The translations under genes were made by a program, and so were the position numbers. This document shows positions 1 through 8,014 of a stretch of 28,314 bases of DNA, in pieces. This DNA comes from a virus. The notes beneath the pieces were generated by a model. It had not been told where the DNA came from. It worked only from the letters and a program-made list of their open reading frames with translations, and made no database searches. The number at the start of each line of letters is the position of its first letter. Positions within the stretch are counted from its first letter, which is position 1. The stretch is taken from IMG/VR virus record IMGVR_UViG_3300006923_000095, positions 1 through 28,314 of that record; one strand, written 5' to 3'.

Positions 1-4
1 AATA

Positions 5-12
5 TATAAATA
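5..12 (+). promoter_or_regulatory. T4-type late promoter (TATAAATA)
   Basis: Exact match to the T4 late promoter -10 element recognised by the gp55 sigma factor. Transcription would start about 6 bases downstream, near position 18, just before the AAAGGA ribosome site of the gene at 33. Exact copies also precede gp23, the gene at 4164 and the gene at 26645, which supports it as a real signal. Confidence 0.8.
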
Positions 13-32
13 ACCCGAAAAGGAATAAAATT

Positions 33-365
33 ATGATTACACACCACTTTAGTTCACAATTACATAGAAAATTTGTTGAAAATGGTTTAGTGACAGATGG
101 CGTATATACACCGCCAACAGAACCACTATTACTCAGTGATATGTTCGACGATCTTTCAGTAGAACTATTACTAGTAGGATACTGCCCGGGAAAAGATGAG
201 TTATGCTCTCTACCCGAAGGTTTGAAACCGGAAGATTTGGGACTATTAAGATCGTTTTGTATGAAGATTAAACAACTGCACAGACTTCTATTGGAAGAGA
301 AGAGGACTATTAAAATGGTTACTTCCTTTGAATTAGAACAACCCGATCCAGAACCAGAGGAGTAA
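33..365 (+). CDS. Hypothetical protein upstream of the prohead genes
   Basis: I do not recognise this 110-residue protein. It has a hydrophobic stretch (VELLLVGY, about residues 43-50) too short for a membrane helix, and an acidic proline-rich C-terminus (PDPEPEE). ATG at 33 has an AAAGGA ribosome site 9 bases upstream and sits directly behind a late promoter. In T4 the corresponding place between portal gene 20 and protease gene 21 holds small prohead-core genes 67 and 68. A head-assembly role is therefore a guess from position only; there is no motif to support it. Confidence 0.75.
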   Translation: MITHHFSSQLHRKFVENGLVTDGVYTPPTEPLLLSDMFDDLSVELLLVGYCPGKDELCSLPEGLKPEDLGLLRSFCMKIKQLHRLLLEEKRTIKMVTSFELEQPDPEPEE

Positions 366-370
366 TCCGA

Positions 371-520
371 ATGGATGAAACAAAAGAACTGATAAATTTG
401 ATTTCTACGGGGAAAATTGGAAGCGCTAAAATTTCCCTTAAAAATCTATTAACAAAACGAGCACTAGAAAATATAGACAACCGAAAGGTGGCAATTGCTC
501 GAAATCTATTCAAGGATTAA
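371..520 (+). CDS. Small prohead core-like protein (49 aa)
   Basis: A 49-residue ORF, MDETKEL to LFKD, with a strong GAGGAG ribosome site (356-363) inside the end of the previous gene. The C-terminal pattern, A-L-E-x-I-D-x-R-K-V-A-I-A-x-x-L-F, resembles the conserved end of short prohead-core proteins of T4-like phages (ALDxxKVEVAxxxF type), recalled from family knowledge. Its place just before the gp21 protease fits that role. The antisense ORF overlapping it is a shadow. Coding status is well supported by spacing and ribosome site; the function is inferred. Confidence 0.65.
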   Translation: MDETKELINLISTGKIGSAKISLKNLLTKRALENIDNRKVAIARNLFKD

Positions 521-524
521 TACA

Positions 525-905
525 ATGGCGGCAAAAACCTTAATGGACATGAAGAAAACTTTCAACAAAGTTGAAGAGGTTGTAGTCGAGCAAGTAGTAC
601 AAGAAAATGAAACAGAAATATTGGTTGAAAATACACAAATACTAAAACCAAAAGAAGAGACACCAACGACGCTTGTACAAAAAGCATTGAAAGAATCCGC
701 AAAATCTGGTAAGAAAACTACTGTCAATTTTCAAGATGGTAACAGTCTTGTAATCCAACCAGAATCTTCATCGATGATATATTCAACTTATACTTCTCTT
801 TCTGAAACAAACAGAAAAGAGATGGATAAGATGCTTAATGAAAGTTTAGAGACATTTTCAAAAGTCATTTTTTTCACGTATAAAAATGCAAAAGAGACAA
901 AATGA
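525..905 (+). CDS. Hypothetical prohead-region protein, gp68 position
   Basis: 126 residues, starting with MAAKTLMDM. The ATG at 525 is preferred over a TTG at 495 because AAGGA (512-516) lies 8 bases upstream and the preceding gene stops at 520. The N-terminal half is rich in Glu, Val and Gln (EEVVVEQVVQENETE). The C-terminal half has a predicted beta segment and an amphipathic helix. It overlaps gp21 by ATGA, so translation is coupled. By position it corresponds to T4 gene 68 (prohead core protein), but I see no convincing sequence similarity. Confidence 0.75.
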   Translation: MAAKTLMDMKKTFNKVEEVVVEQVVQENETEILVENTQILKPKEETPTTLVQKALKESAKSGKKTTVNFQDGNSLVIQPESSSMIYSTYTSLSETNRKEMDKMLNESLETFSKVIFFTYKNAKETK

Positions 906-1534
906 AACTCATAACTGAAACATTAGACATAGAGATATTTTCCGAGGCGACACAAAACGGCAAAAAAGAATACTTTTTAGAAGGTATCTTTATGCAAGCG
1001 GACAAAAAGAACAAAAACGGACGTAATTACCCCCTTAAAATGATGGTTCCTAAAGTAGATCAATACGTCGAAGAGTACGTCAAAACTAACAGGGCAGTGG
1101 GAGAATTGGGACATCCAAAAAATCCAGTAATAAATATGGATAGGATTTCACATAGATTTCTAACCCTGGAAAGACAAGGAAATAATTTTGTTGGAAAAGC
1201 AAAGATACTTGATACTAGATTGGGACGAGAAGTAAAGGAACTTATAAACGGGGAAGTGCGATTGGGTGCTTCATCTAGGGGACTAGGAACCGTAGTAAAT
1301 GAGGATGTCCAAGGTGACTATTATATCGTTACACCATCTGATATTGTTCACGATCCCTCAGCGCCGGATGCTTTTGTAAATGGTATCATGGAAGGCGTTG
1401 AATGGGTGTGGAATAATGGAATACTTACACCACAGGAATTAGAAGAATATAAACAAGAAATACACAATACACACAAAAATGGTCTAAAAGATAAGAAAAT
1501 AGAAATCTATAAAAGGTATCTAAACCGATTATAA
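902..1534 (+). CDS. 21: Prohead core scaffold protease, gp21
   Basis: A 210-residue member of the T4 prohead protease family (MEROPS S80). It matures the prohead by cutting scaffold and capsid proteins after (I/L)-x-E sequences. The catalytic His lies in GELGHP (His71) and the Ser in LGASSRG (Ser124 or Ser125), the motif order and spacing (about 53-54 residues) seen in T4 gp21. The segment DIVHDPSAPDAFVNGIME near 147-164 is also typical of the family. The start overlaps the previous stop (ATGA) and has only a weak purine-rich leader. The gene is followed by gp22 and gp23, its substrates. Confidence 0.96.
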   Translation: MKLITETLDIEIFSEATQNGKKEYFLEGIFMQADKKNKNGRNYPLKMMVPKVDQYVEEYVKTNRAVGELGHPKNPVINMDRISHRFLTLERQGNNFVGKAKILDTRLGREVKELINGEVRLGASSRGLGTVVNEDVQGDYYIVTPSDIVHDPSAPDAFVNGIMEGVEWVWNNGILTPQELEEYKQEIHNTHKNGLKDKKIEIYKRYLNRL

Positions 1535-1572
1535 AATAAATATTGAAAGAGACTATTTTAGGAGTTTAAATT

Positions 1573-2742
1573 ATGCCAGAAAAGATTAATGAAAATAACG
1601 AAGATGAAGTAATTCTAGTCGAAGAACTAGAGGATCTTGACGAAGGTAAAAAGAAAGTCCAGAAAGAAGAAGATGACGAATCGGACGGCGAAGAAGAAAC
1701 TGATGATCCCGATGATTCAGACGACGAAGATGAAGACGAGTCGAAAGATGAATCGGTAGATGCTGACGAAGATTCTACTATAGAGGAAGACATGGAGGAT
1801 GCCTACATTGAAAGCGTTCTCGAAGAATTACCCGAAAGTAAACTTGGTATGGTTCAATCATTCTATGAGATCATGAGCGATCTTACAGAAGACGAATTGA
1901 AAGCGCGATCTAAATTTATTGTCGAAAGTCTCTCAATGGACACTTCTAGATTAACGAATCGAAACTTTGATTTTGACATGATTGACTCTACTCTTGATGA
2001 AGATGTCGAAACTATTCTGGGTGAAGATGATGATCTGGACGAAGAAACAAAACTAAGAGCACGAACAATTTTTGAAGCTGCTGTGCTTCGAAGGGTAGAC
2101 AAGTTACGCCAATCCGTTGAAAGTAATTATAAAGAGGATATGGAAACCAGGCTTACTGAATACAAAGAAAAATTGTCAGAAGCGACAGACAGACTGTTAA
2201 ATGACGCTATTAATGATTGGGTTCAAGAAAACGAACTTGCTATCGTTTCTGGTGTTAAATCTGAAATCACTGAAAATTTCATCATGGAAATGAGAAATGT
2301 TTTTAAAGAAAATTATATCGAATTACCTGATAACAAAGAAAATCTGGTTGAAACTCTTCAATCTAAAGTGGATGAATTGGAACAACTAGCTGGTGATGAG
2401 GTCGATTTAAAATCAACATTACAAGAAGAGAACGAAGCACTAAGAATAAAACTTATTTTTCAAGAAGCTTGTGAAGGATTGACAGAAAATGAAAAAGAAA
2501 GTTTCCAAGAATTAGCGGAACATCTTAAGTACACTGGTGACGAAGAATACACTAGTGGATTGAAACTTATTAAGGAAAGCGTCTATTCAAACAGTTCAGA
2601 TGACGATTCGGAATATCATTTGATTGATGAGGACGTGGACTTTGGTCTTGTAGATACCGAAGGTGTTGAAGATGATGATGATGGAGAAATTGAAACATCT
2701 GAACCAATCGTAAGAGCGGTTGTAGACCAACTCTCAAAATAA
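1573..2742 (+). CDS. 22: Prohead scaffolding core protein, gp22
   Basis: A 389-residue scaffold around which gp23 assembles and which gp21 later degrades. The first ~75 residues are almost entirely Asp, Glu, Ser and Lys. The central part carries the gp22 hallmarks: TIFEAAVLRRVDKL, a long helical stretch, INDWVQENELAIVSGVKSEI and FIMEMRNVFKENYIELP. Coiled coil follows, then a second acidic tail. Many (I/L)-x-E sites are available to gp21. At 389 residues it is longer than T4 gp22 (269), mostly because of the acidic ends. The ATG has AGGAG at 1560-1564. The leader GGAGTTTAAATTATG is identical to that of gene 44. Confidence 0.95.
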   Translation: MPEKINENNEDEVILVEELEDLDEGKKKVQKEEDDESDGEEETDDPDDSDDEDEDESKDESVDADEDSTIEEDMEDAYIESVLEELPESKLGMVQSFYEIMSDLTEDELKARSKFIVESLSMDTSRLTNRNFDFDMIDSTLDEDVETILGEDDDLDEETKLRARTIFEAAVLRRVDKLRQSVESNYKEDMETRLTEYKEKLSEATDRLLNDAINDWVQENELAIVSGVKSEITENFIMEMRNVFKENYIELPDNKENLVETLQSKVDELEQLAGDEVDLKSTLQEENEALRIKLIFQEACEGLTENEKESFQELAEHLKYTGDEEYTSGLKLIKESVYSNSSDDDSEYHLIDEDVDFGLVDTEGVEDDDDGEIETSEPIVRAVVDQLSK

Positions 2743-2750
2743 TAAGGATT

Positions 2751-2758
2751 TATAAATA
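2751..2758 (+). promoter_or_regulatory. T4-type late promoter of gene 23
   Basis: Exact TATAAATA between gp22 and gp23. The predicted start near 2764 leaves a leader of about 24 bases containing AGGAGA. It gives the major capsid gene its own late promoter, as in T4. Confidence 0.88.
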
Positions 2759-2787
2759 AAAATAGAATTTCATAGGAGAAAATGAAA

Positions 2788-4071
2788 ATGCCAAACACTA
2801 ATCAAAATATCAATCAACTTTTGGAAAAATGGGGTCCGGTTCTGGATCATGAAGATCTACCTGGTATCACCGATCCAAACAAACGAAAAGCAATCGCTGT
2901 ACTATTGGAAAACCAAGAAAAAGATTCTCAAGAAAGTAAAACTGGTGGATATGGTCTTTTGAATGAGGCATCAATTACTAACGCAACAGGAGCATCGGTT
3001 GCTAATTTTGATCCTATCTTGATTTCAATGTTAAGGCGTTCAACACCAAATCTAATCGCTTTTGATATCATGGGTGTACAACCGATGAGCGGACCAACTG
3101 GATTGGTATTCGCTATGAGAAGTAAGTATACCTCTCAGGGTGGAACTGAAGCTCTTTTCAGTGAATCAGACACTGACTTTTCTTCTGGAACTGGAACACA
3201 CGCAGGAACAGACCCATTCGATACTTATACTACCGGTGGGGGTATGACAACTGCAACCGCTGAAGCACTTGGACTTTCGGGGGAACAAGATTTCGCTGAA
3301 ATGGCATTCTCTATCGAAAAGATTTCGGTAACTGCAAAATCAAGAGCGTTGAAAGCTGAATACACTTTGGAATTGGCGCAGGATCTTAAAGCGATTCATA
3401 ACCTTGATGCTGAATCTGAATTGTCTTCAATTCTTTCTACTGAAATCATGTCAGAGATTAACCGAGAAATGATTAGAAAAATTAACTTCTCTGCTACCGC
3501 TGGTGCACAAACAGATACAGCTACCGCTGGAACTTTTGACCTTGATGTGGATTCAAACGGACGTTGGTCTGTAGAGAAATTCAAGGGTCTTATGTTTAAC
3601 ATTGAACGAGATGCTAACGCTATTGCAAAGGCAACCAGACGAGGAAGAGGAAACATTATCCTTTGTTCATCTGATACCGCTTCAGCACTCGCTATGACAG
3701 GTGTTTTGGATTACAACCCCGCACTTCAACAAAATCTATCAGTTGATGATACTGGATCAACTTTCGCTGGTGTTTTGAACAACAAATATAGACTTTACAT
3801 TGATCCATATGTATCTGGTGTAGAATATTACACGATTGGATACAAGGGAAGTTCTGCTTTCGATGCTGGATTGTTCTACTGTCCATACGTACCGCTACAA
3901 ATGGTTCGTGCTATGGGTGAGAATACATTTCAACCAAAAATCGGATTCAAGACTCGATACGGATTGGTTGCTAACCCATTCGCAACAACTGATGCTGATG
4001 GTGTTGTCGGAAGTGGCGCAGACCAAAAGAACAAATACTACCGTATTGTTAAAGTAACAAACTTGATGTAA
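2788..4071 (+). CDS. 23: Major capsid protein gp23
   Basis: Forms the hexamers of the T4-like head shell. Landmarks match T4 gp23 closely: WGPVLDHEDLP near residue 15, RRSTPNLIAFDIMGVQPM after residue 80, KSRALKAEYTLELAQDLKA, SEINREM, and GFKTRYGLVANPF near the C-terminus. The gp21 cleavage site is evident as L-L-N-E at residues 57-60, before ASITN, like T4 LTE|AEI; this is inference from the (I/L)-x-E rule. I chose ATG 2788 because AGGAGA (2774-2779) lies 8 bases away; ATG 2782, two codons earlier, is only 2 bases from it. At 427 residues it is about 90 shorter than T4 gp23, and no vertex gene 24 follows. A strong terminator lies just downstream. Confidence 0.98.
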   Translation: MPNTNQNINQLLEKWGPVLDHEDLPGITDPNKRKAIAVLLENQEKDSQESKTGGYGLLNEASITNATGASVANFDPILISMLRRSTPNLIAFDIMGVQPMSGPTGLVFAMRSKYTSQGGTEALFSESDTDFSSGTGTHAGTDPFDTYTTGGGMTTATAEALGLSGEQDFAEMAFSIEKISVTAKSRALKAEYTLELAQDLKAIHNLDAESELSSILSTEIMSEINREMIRKINFSATAGAQTDTATAGTFDLDVDSNGRWSVEKFKGLMFNIERDANAIAKATRRGRGNIILCSSDTASALAMTGVLDYNPALQQNLSVDDTGSTFAGVLNNKYRLYIDPYVSGVEYYTIGYKGSSAFDAGLFYCPYVPLQMVRAMGENTFQPKIGFKTRYGLVANPFATTDADGVVGSGADQKNKYYRIVKVTNLM

Positions 4072-4090
4072 TCATCAAATACGAGAAACT

Positions 4091-4120
4091 AAAAAGGATG
4101 CCCAAAAGGTGTCCTTTTTT
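4091..4120 (+). terminator. Rho-independent terminator after gene 23
   Basis: A stem of about 12 bp formed by 4091-4102 (AAAAAGGATGCC) and 4108-4119 (GGTGTCCTTTTT), closed by a 5-base CAAAA loop. It uses two G-U pairs and ends in a run of six T. It would insulate capsid expression from the next late unit, which has its own promoter at 4139. Confidence 0.88.
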
Positions 4121-4138
4121 GGTTTAGCGCGGTTTTTA

Positions 4139-4146
4139 TATAAATA
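4139..4146 (+). promoter_or_regulatory. T4-type late promoter
   Basis: Exact TATAAATA right behind the gene 23 terminator. The predicted start near 4152 leaves a very short leader that just keeps the AGAGG ribosome site (4152-4156) of the gene at 4164. Confidence 0.8.
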
Positions 4147-4163
4147 AACATAGAGGTATTAAA

Positions 4164-4673
4164 ATGTCAAATTTAATGGAGAAAACTTTGAAATATATGG
4201 ATGGGGATTTCTTATGTGAAGCAAAATCCGAAAATCCACAAATCAAAAAACTAACAAAAGATTTAGAAAAGATTATAAAGCAGGAGGGCGATCTTGTTAA
4301 TATAAAAGATCGTTGGAATGTTCAAGCAAAAAATGAAAAACGGAGAACGAAAAAGGACAGGGCGCTTTTGGATCTATTTGATTCACAATCTAAAAAGCGG
4401 GGCGAACTTCAACAAAAACGGTGGGATATTGAAAATGAGATATCTAAGCTAAAAAAATTAAAGGTAAAACCCGAAATTTTAGAATTAGCTGAATTTCTTC
4501 ATGATGAATTTTGTGACCATGACGATAGGAGTTGTTTATTTTTATATCAACGAGAAGCGGGACATGGAAAGGACTTTGAAAGATATATAAATGTTGCAAA
4601 GAAAACGAAACCCTCATTTGTACGTGAATTAGTTGCATCATATAACAAAATAAAGAAACAATTGAAAAAATGA
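4164..4673 (+). CDS. Lysine-rich hypothetical protein
   Basis: 169 residues, function not recognised. Residues 26-100 are charged, Lys-rich and helical, probably coiled coil. Residues 103-145 form a more conserved-looking segment, LELAEFLHDEFCDHDDRSC, with clustered Cys and His. It vaguely recalls a small C/H-containing segment seen in other T4-like phage hypotheticals; I cannot confirm this. The first gene of a late unit, it is translationally coupled to the next ORF by ATGATG. Virion or head assembly is possible from the late promoter and position only. Confidence 0.8.
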   Translation: MSNLMEKTLKYMDGDFLCEAKSENPQIKKLTKDLEKIIKQEGDLVNIKDRWNVQAKNEKRRTKKDRALLDLFDSQSKKRGELQQKRWDIENEISKLKKLKVKPEILELAEFLHDEFCDHDDRSCLFLYQREAGHGKDFERYINVAKKTKPSFVRELVASYNKIKKQLKK

Positions 4674-5335
4674 TGCGATACTCTGTTAAAAATTACTTGG
4701 ATGAAGGGAAGAAATTTATCAAGGGTTCGCCCAGTATTGAAGATATGGTCGACTCTTACGAACATTTGACTAGTTCTGAGAGATTGGGTATGATAGGCGC
4801 TTTCAAGAAACATAAAATGTCATTTGATAGAGAGGATAGAAAGATATTCCAGTTAAATATTCCAAAAATCAACAAATCGGTTTGGGTTGGTCCGGAGTAC
4901 GCTGTCAAAGAACAAACATTAGATGGAGATATCCCGCTGTATTCTATAAACAAAGACGATCAAACAGTTAAAGTGGTATCAACACACAGGAATTCAAAAG
5001 AAGAAACAACAACAGAAGTTCCATTTAAGATTGTAAATAAAGGTAGGAAAGCTATTATAACATTCATACAAAATGACGATGATAAACTGAATCCTTCACA
5101 CTTCCTCAGACAAGACTCAAAATCAAGTAATTTACACGAACATATAACAAAGAAAGAAGTACCCCCAATAAAAAGTGTCGATGAATTCGAAGCTCGAGAA
5201 ATTTATGAAAAAATCCTATTGCTTATAAAGGATAATTCGGCGTGGAAGGGTGTTTCTTCCTCAACCTCAACTTGGTGGTTGAAGAAAATGGAAGCATTCA
5301 AAAAAGCTGCATCACCGAAGAATACAAAATACTGA
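4670..5335 (+). CDS. Hypothetical late protein
   Basis: 221 residues, not recognised. It begins MMRYSVKNYLDEGKK, overlapping the previous stop by four bases, so it depends on coupled translation. The middle (about 60-135) is predicted beta-rich and the C-terminus is helical, with Trp residues and a Ser/Thr stretch (SSSTSTWWLKK). No signal peptide or membrane segment. Position between gp23 and a tail-tube-like protein suggests a structural or assembly role, but the sequence does not prove it. Confidence 0.75.
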   Translation: MMRYSVKNYLDEGKKFIKGSPSIEDMVDSYEHLTSSERLGMIGAFKKHKMSFDREDRKIFQLNIPKINKSVWVGPEYAVKEQTLDGDIPLYSINKDDQTVKVVSTHRNSKEETTTEVPFKIVNKGRKAIITFIQNDDDKLNPSHFLRQDSKSSNLHEHITKKEVPPIKSVDEFEAREIYEKILLLIKDNSAWKGVSSSTSTWWLKKMEAFKKAASPKNTKY

Positions 5336-5343
5336 CCTAAATA
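5336..5343 (+). promoter_or_regulatory. Possible variant late promoter (CCTAAATA)
   Basis: CCTAAATA differs from TATAAATA at the first two bases; the same 8-mer recurs at 27217. Transcription from it would begin at about 5349-5350, the start codon of the next gene, which has no ribosome site of its own. Weak evidence alone; the recurrence and placement make it worth listing. Confidence 0.4.
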
Positions 5344-5349
5344 ACTTTC

Positions 5350-5859
5350 ATGAGTGAGAGTTTAAACAACAATATAACCAGGAATCTAACACAAAACTTA
5401 AATTTTGAAATTGTGTTTAGCGCTTTTCCCGGAATGGAATATCACTGTTCCTCGGTGTCTTTTCCCGGAATGAATCTCAGTGGACCCAAAATCCCAAACC
5501 AAATGTTAGCAGTACCTTTACAGGGCGACCATATTGAATTCGACGATCTTTCAGTAACATTCAACATTGATGAAGAATTCAAGAATTATTTTGAGTTATA
5601 TGATCGATTTGTAAAATGTGCTCCAATTAACGATTCTAGCACTCATGTGAATTTAACTGATGGAACTGTTATGGGTGATGTAAAATTGATAATATTGTCA
5701 AATAATAAAAATCCCATCAAGGTTATCGATTTTATCGGTCTTATACCGAGAACTTTATCAGGATTCGAATTATCCGCACAGACACCAGAACCAGAACCAA
5801 TACCAGCAACCGCAACATTCTCATATTTAAAGTTTGAAGAAAATACAGAAGCTTTGTAA
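5350..5859 (+). CDS. Tail tube (gp19)-like structural protein
   Basis: 169 residues with the layout of the T4 gp19/gp54 tail-tube fold: NFEIVFSAFPGMEYHCSSVS, then SFPGMNLSGPKIP, then a loop into GDHIEFDDLSVTFNIDEEF. A later strand pair is VIDFIGLIPRTLSGFELS, ending TATFSYLKFE. Equivalent T4 gp19 phrases are the 'ALPAG...' segment, 'FDDWTVTVMNDE' and 'KGLWPTNVGELQL'. It could be the tube protein itself, a tube terminator or a baseplate-tube protein. The ATG lacks a Shine-Dalgarno sequence (ctttc precedes it). Confidence is high for the fold and moderate for the exact role. Confidence 0.7.
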   Translation: MSESLNNNITRNLTQNLNFEIVFSAFPGMEYHCSSVSFPGMNLSGPKIPNQMLAVPLQGDHIEFDDLSVTFNIDEEFKNYFELYDRFVKCAPINDSSTHVNLTDGTVMGDVKLIILSNNKNPIKVIDFIGLIPRTLSGFELSAQTPEPEPIPATATFSYLKFEENTEAL

Positions 5860-5869
5860 GGGGTTTATT

Positions 5870-6322
5870 ATGACGAGAAAGTGCGTACCACTTTCAACTA
5901 TTGAGGAATTCTGGGCAAAAGACAGAATTATAACTGAAGACAATTTGAGCGATTTCAACAAAGGAATTCCAAATCTTCACGGAAAATATCATGAGTTCTA
6001 TAATACCGAGTGTATCAATCGACGACAATTAGAAAACCAAAAGAAAAAGTTATATTTGGATTTAAAGCGATACTACTTGGGTATCATGTCATTACCAGAA
6101 ATAAAATTATTGAAACGAGAACCATGTCAATTCAAATTACTAAAAACTGAAGTTGATGAATATATCAGAGCGGACGATGAATACTGTGAACACGCTAGAA
6201 TCGTTGCAACTTCAGAGACAAAATTAAAATATCTCGAATCTATACTACAGACAGTGAATAGACTAAGTTTTGTTGTCAAGACTCAATTTGATCTTATAAA
6301 GTACAGAAATGGTGAATTCTAA
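5870..6322 (+). CDS. uvsY: Recombination mediator UvsY
   Basis: 150 residues. UvsY loads UvsX recombinase on ssDNA coated with gp32. The pattern matches marine T4-like UvsY: LHGKYHEFYNTE, then a Lys-rich helix with LYLDLKRYYLGIM, a PCQFKLLKTEVDEYIRAD segment, and LKYLESILQTVNRLSF before KTQFDLIKYRNGEF at the end. The start at 5870 has AAGGGG (5858-5863) upstream; an in-frame ATG at 5834 inside the previous gene has none. The last codons overlap uvsW by 14 bases, giving a uvsY-uvsW operon. Confidence 0.85.
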   Translation: MTRKCVPLSTIEEFWAKDRIITEDNLSDFNKGIPNLHGKYHEFYNTECINRRQLENQKKKLYLDLKRYYLGIMSLPEIKLLKREPCQFKLLKTEVDEYIRADDEYCEHARIVATSETKLKYLESILQTVNRLSFVVKTQFDLIKYRNGEF

Positions 6323-7817
6323 AAACTACGACATAATAATTGAAACCCTAGATGAGGTTAATGTAAGGATACGCGCCGAAAAGCATGTTCTCTTTGAATT
6401 AGCGGACTATTTTACGTACAACGTAGAAAACTTCCACTATATGAAGCATCGAAATAAGCATTTAAGGGATTGGGATGGCAAGATAAGATTATTCAATACA
6501 TTCGACAGAAAGATACTGAGAGGTCTTGTAAGCAGGGTTGTTGAATTTGCTCAACGTGCTGGATACTCGGTTAAAGATGAATCATTCGAGGAACCGGAAG
6601 AAATAAACGAAGAGTGGTTTCGAATAATGAAGAAAACTCTGCCATTTGAGATTAGAGATTATCAAGAACTCAGTTTCAGAGAGATGATTAAACGTCAACG
6701 ATCACTATTAGTTTCACCAACAGCAAGCGGAAAATCCCTGATGATTTATTTAATGATGAGATGGTGTCTTGATAATGTCGGTGGAAGATTTTTAATCGTA
6801 GTCCCAAATGTTGCGCTTGTTCATCAAATGGAAGGGGATTTTTTAGAATATTCAAAAAACTCTAATTGGAAAGCTTCTGAACATATACAATCGATATACT
6901 CTGGACAGACGAAAAATTTTGAAAAAGATGTAGTAATAACGACTTGGCAATCCATCTATAAATTACCCAAAACCCATTTTAAAGACGTTTTAAGCGTGGT
7001 AGGTGACGAGGCACACCTCTATAAGGCAAAGTCACTAGAAACAATCATGAAGCGCTTAAACCATGCTAAATATCGCTGTGGGACGACAGGAACCCTTGAT
7101 GATCTAAAAATACATCGATTAGTGCTAGAAGGGATCTTTGGTAAATCTTTCAAGGTTACTAATACTAAAGATTTGATGAATAAAGATTTTCTAAGTCAAC
7201 TTGATATAAAATTACTAAGGTTAAAATACCCACCAGAAGAGGCAAAGAAGGTATCCCATTTAGATTACCATAAGGAAGTTGACCATGTTATTAGCCATAC
7301 TACTAGAAATGAATTTATAACCAAACTAGCAAGGACACTAAATGGTAATACTTTGATACTTTTTAACTACGTAGATAAACATGGTAGGGTTTTGTATGAT
7401 TTATTAAAGAAGACTACTAGTAAACCAGTATATTTTATTCATGGTGGTGTAGATGCTAAAATAAGAGATGATATCAGGTCTTTAATAGAAATAAAATCTG
7501 ATGCTATAATCTTAGCTAGCTATGGTACCTTCTCTACTGGCATAAATGTTAAACGAATAGATAATATGATTTTAGCTGGATCTATAAAATCTAAAATAAG
7601 AACACTACAATCTATTGGTAGAGGACTAAGGTTATCTAAGCATAAAAGTAAATGTAACTTATATGACATTTGTGATGATTTTATAGTAAATGGTAAAGGT
7701 AATTATTTATTTAACCATTCACTAGAAAGATTACAATACTACTATAATGAGGGTTTTAAGGTCATTACTAAAAGTTATAAATTACAAAATGGACTTATTA
7801 GTCCCATACGAACGTAG
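6309..7817 (+). CDS. uvsW: UvsW-type SF2 DNA/RNA helicase
   Basis: 502 residues, the usual UvsW length. An N-terminal DNA-binding domain (WDGKIRLF near 55-62) precedes a helicase core: motif I SPTASGKS (136-143), motif II GDEAH (232-236), motif III TTGT (259-262), motif VI QSIGRGLR (434-441). UvsW dissolves R-loops at T4 origins and migrates replication forks, ending origin-dependent initiation. From roughly residue 262 onward (about 7090), codon choice shifts: more ACT, GGT, TTA/CTA and AGG, fewer GGA, ACA and CGA. This suggests that the 3' half was replaced by recombination. The stop codon lies inside a hairpin that begins the repeat-rich gap. Confidence 0.95.
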   Translation: MVNSKNYDIIIETLDEVNVRIRAEKHVLFELADYFTYNVENFHYMKHRNKHLRDWDGKIRLFNTFDRKILRGLVSRVVEFAQRAGYSVKDESFEEPEEINEEWFRIMKKTLPFEIRDYQELSFREMIKRQRSLLVSPTASGKSLMIYLMMRWCLDNVGGRFLIVVPNVALVHQMEGDFLEYSKNSNWKASEHIQSIYSGQTKNFEKDVVITTWQSIYKLPKTHFKDVLSVVGDEAHLYKAKSLETIMKRLNHAKYRCGTTGTLDDLKIHRLVLEGIFGKSFKVTNTKDLMNKDFLSQLDIKLLRLKYPPEEAKKVSHLDYHKEVDHVISHTTRNEFITKLARTLNGNTLILFNYVDKHGRVLYDLLKKTTSKPVYFIHGGVDAKIRDDIRSLIEIKSDAIILASYGTFSTGINVKRIDNMILAGSIKSKIRTLQSIGRGLRLSKHKSKCNLYDICDDFIVNGKGNYLFNHSLERLQYYYNEGFKVITKSYKLQNGLISPIRT

Positions 7818-8012
7818 TGAGTATTGGGACTATCATAAGCGAAGCGTAGCGTAGCGGGTAGCAGTTATTTTTATCAAAACTAAAATAGTTTGTAATTTGG
7901 GGTAAAAAACCACCTACATAATAACTATAGTATTAAAGTTATACTTATTACTCACTACGTTCGTAATAAGTGTTACGCTAACACTTCGTGTTACCGGTAA
8001 CACTAACTAGTG
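7800..8012. repeat. Chain of hairpins in the gap after uvsW
   Basis: This is the first half of the 418-bp non-coding gap 7818-8235. Visible inverted repeats are 7800-7809/7821-7831 (AGTCCCATAC with one bulge), 7877-7882/7886-7891, 7943-7951/7963-7971 (ACTTATTAC), 7969-7975/7979-7985, a perfect 16-bp palindrome at 7988-8003 (GTGTTACCGGTAACAC) and 8001-8005/8008-8012. The loops of the first and third hairpins are 17-base reverse complements (7807-7823 and 7949-7965). 7838-7860 is GCG/TAGC-rich. No T-run follows any stem, so these are not classic terminators. Confidence 0.85.
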
Positions 8013-8014
8013 GT

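Noticed and set aside
319-513. Antisense ORF of 64 residues
   Set aside because: Shadow of the + strand genes at 371 and 33; no ribosome site or promoter, and the + strand ORF has both.
4584-4591. TATAAATG-like motif inside the 4164 gene as a late promoter
   Set aside because: Differs from the consensus, is within coding sequence and has no gene start at a suitable distance.
7800-7831. Intrinsic terminator after uvsW
   Set aside because: The stem is fair, but the following bases (ATCATAAGCG) contain no T-run.
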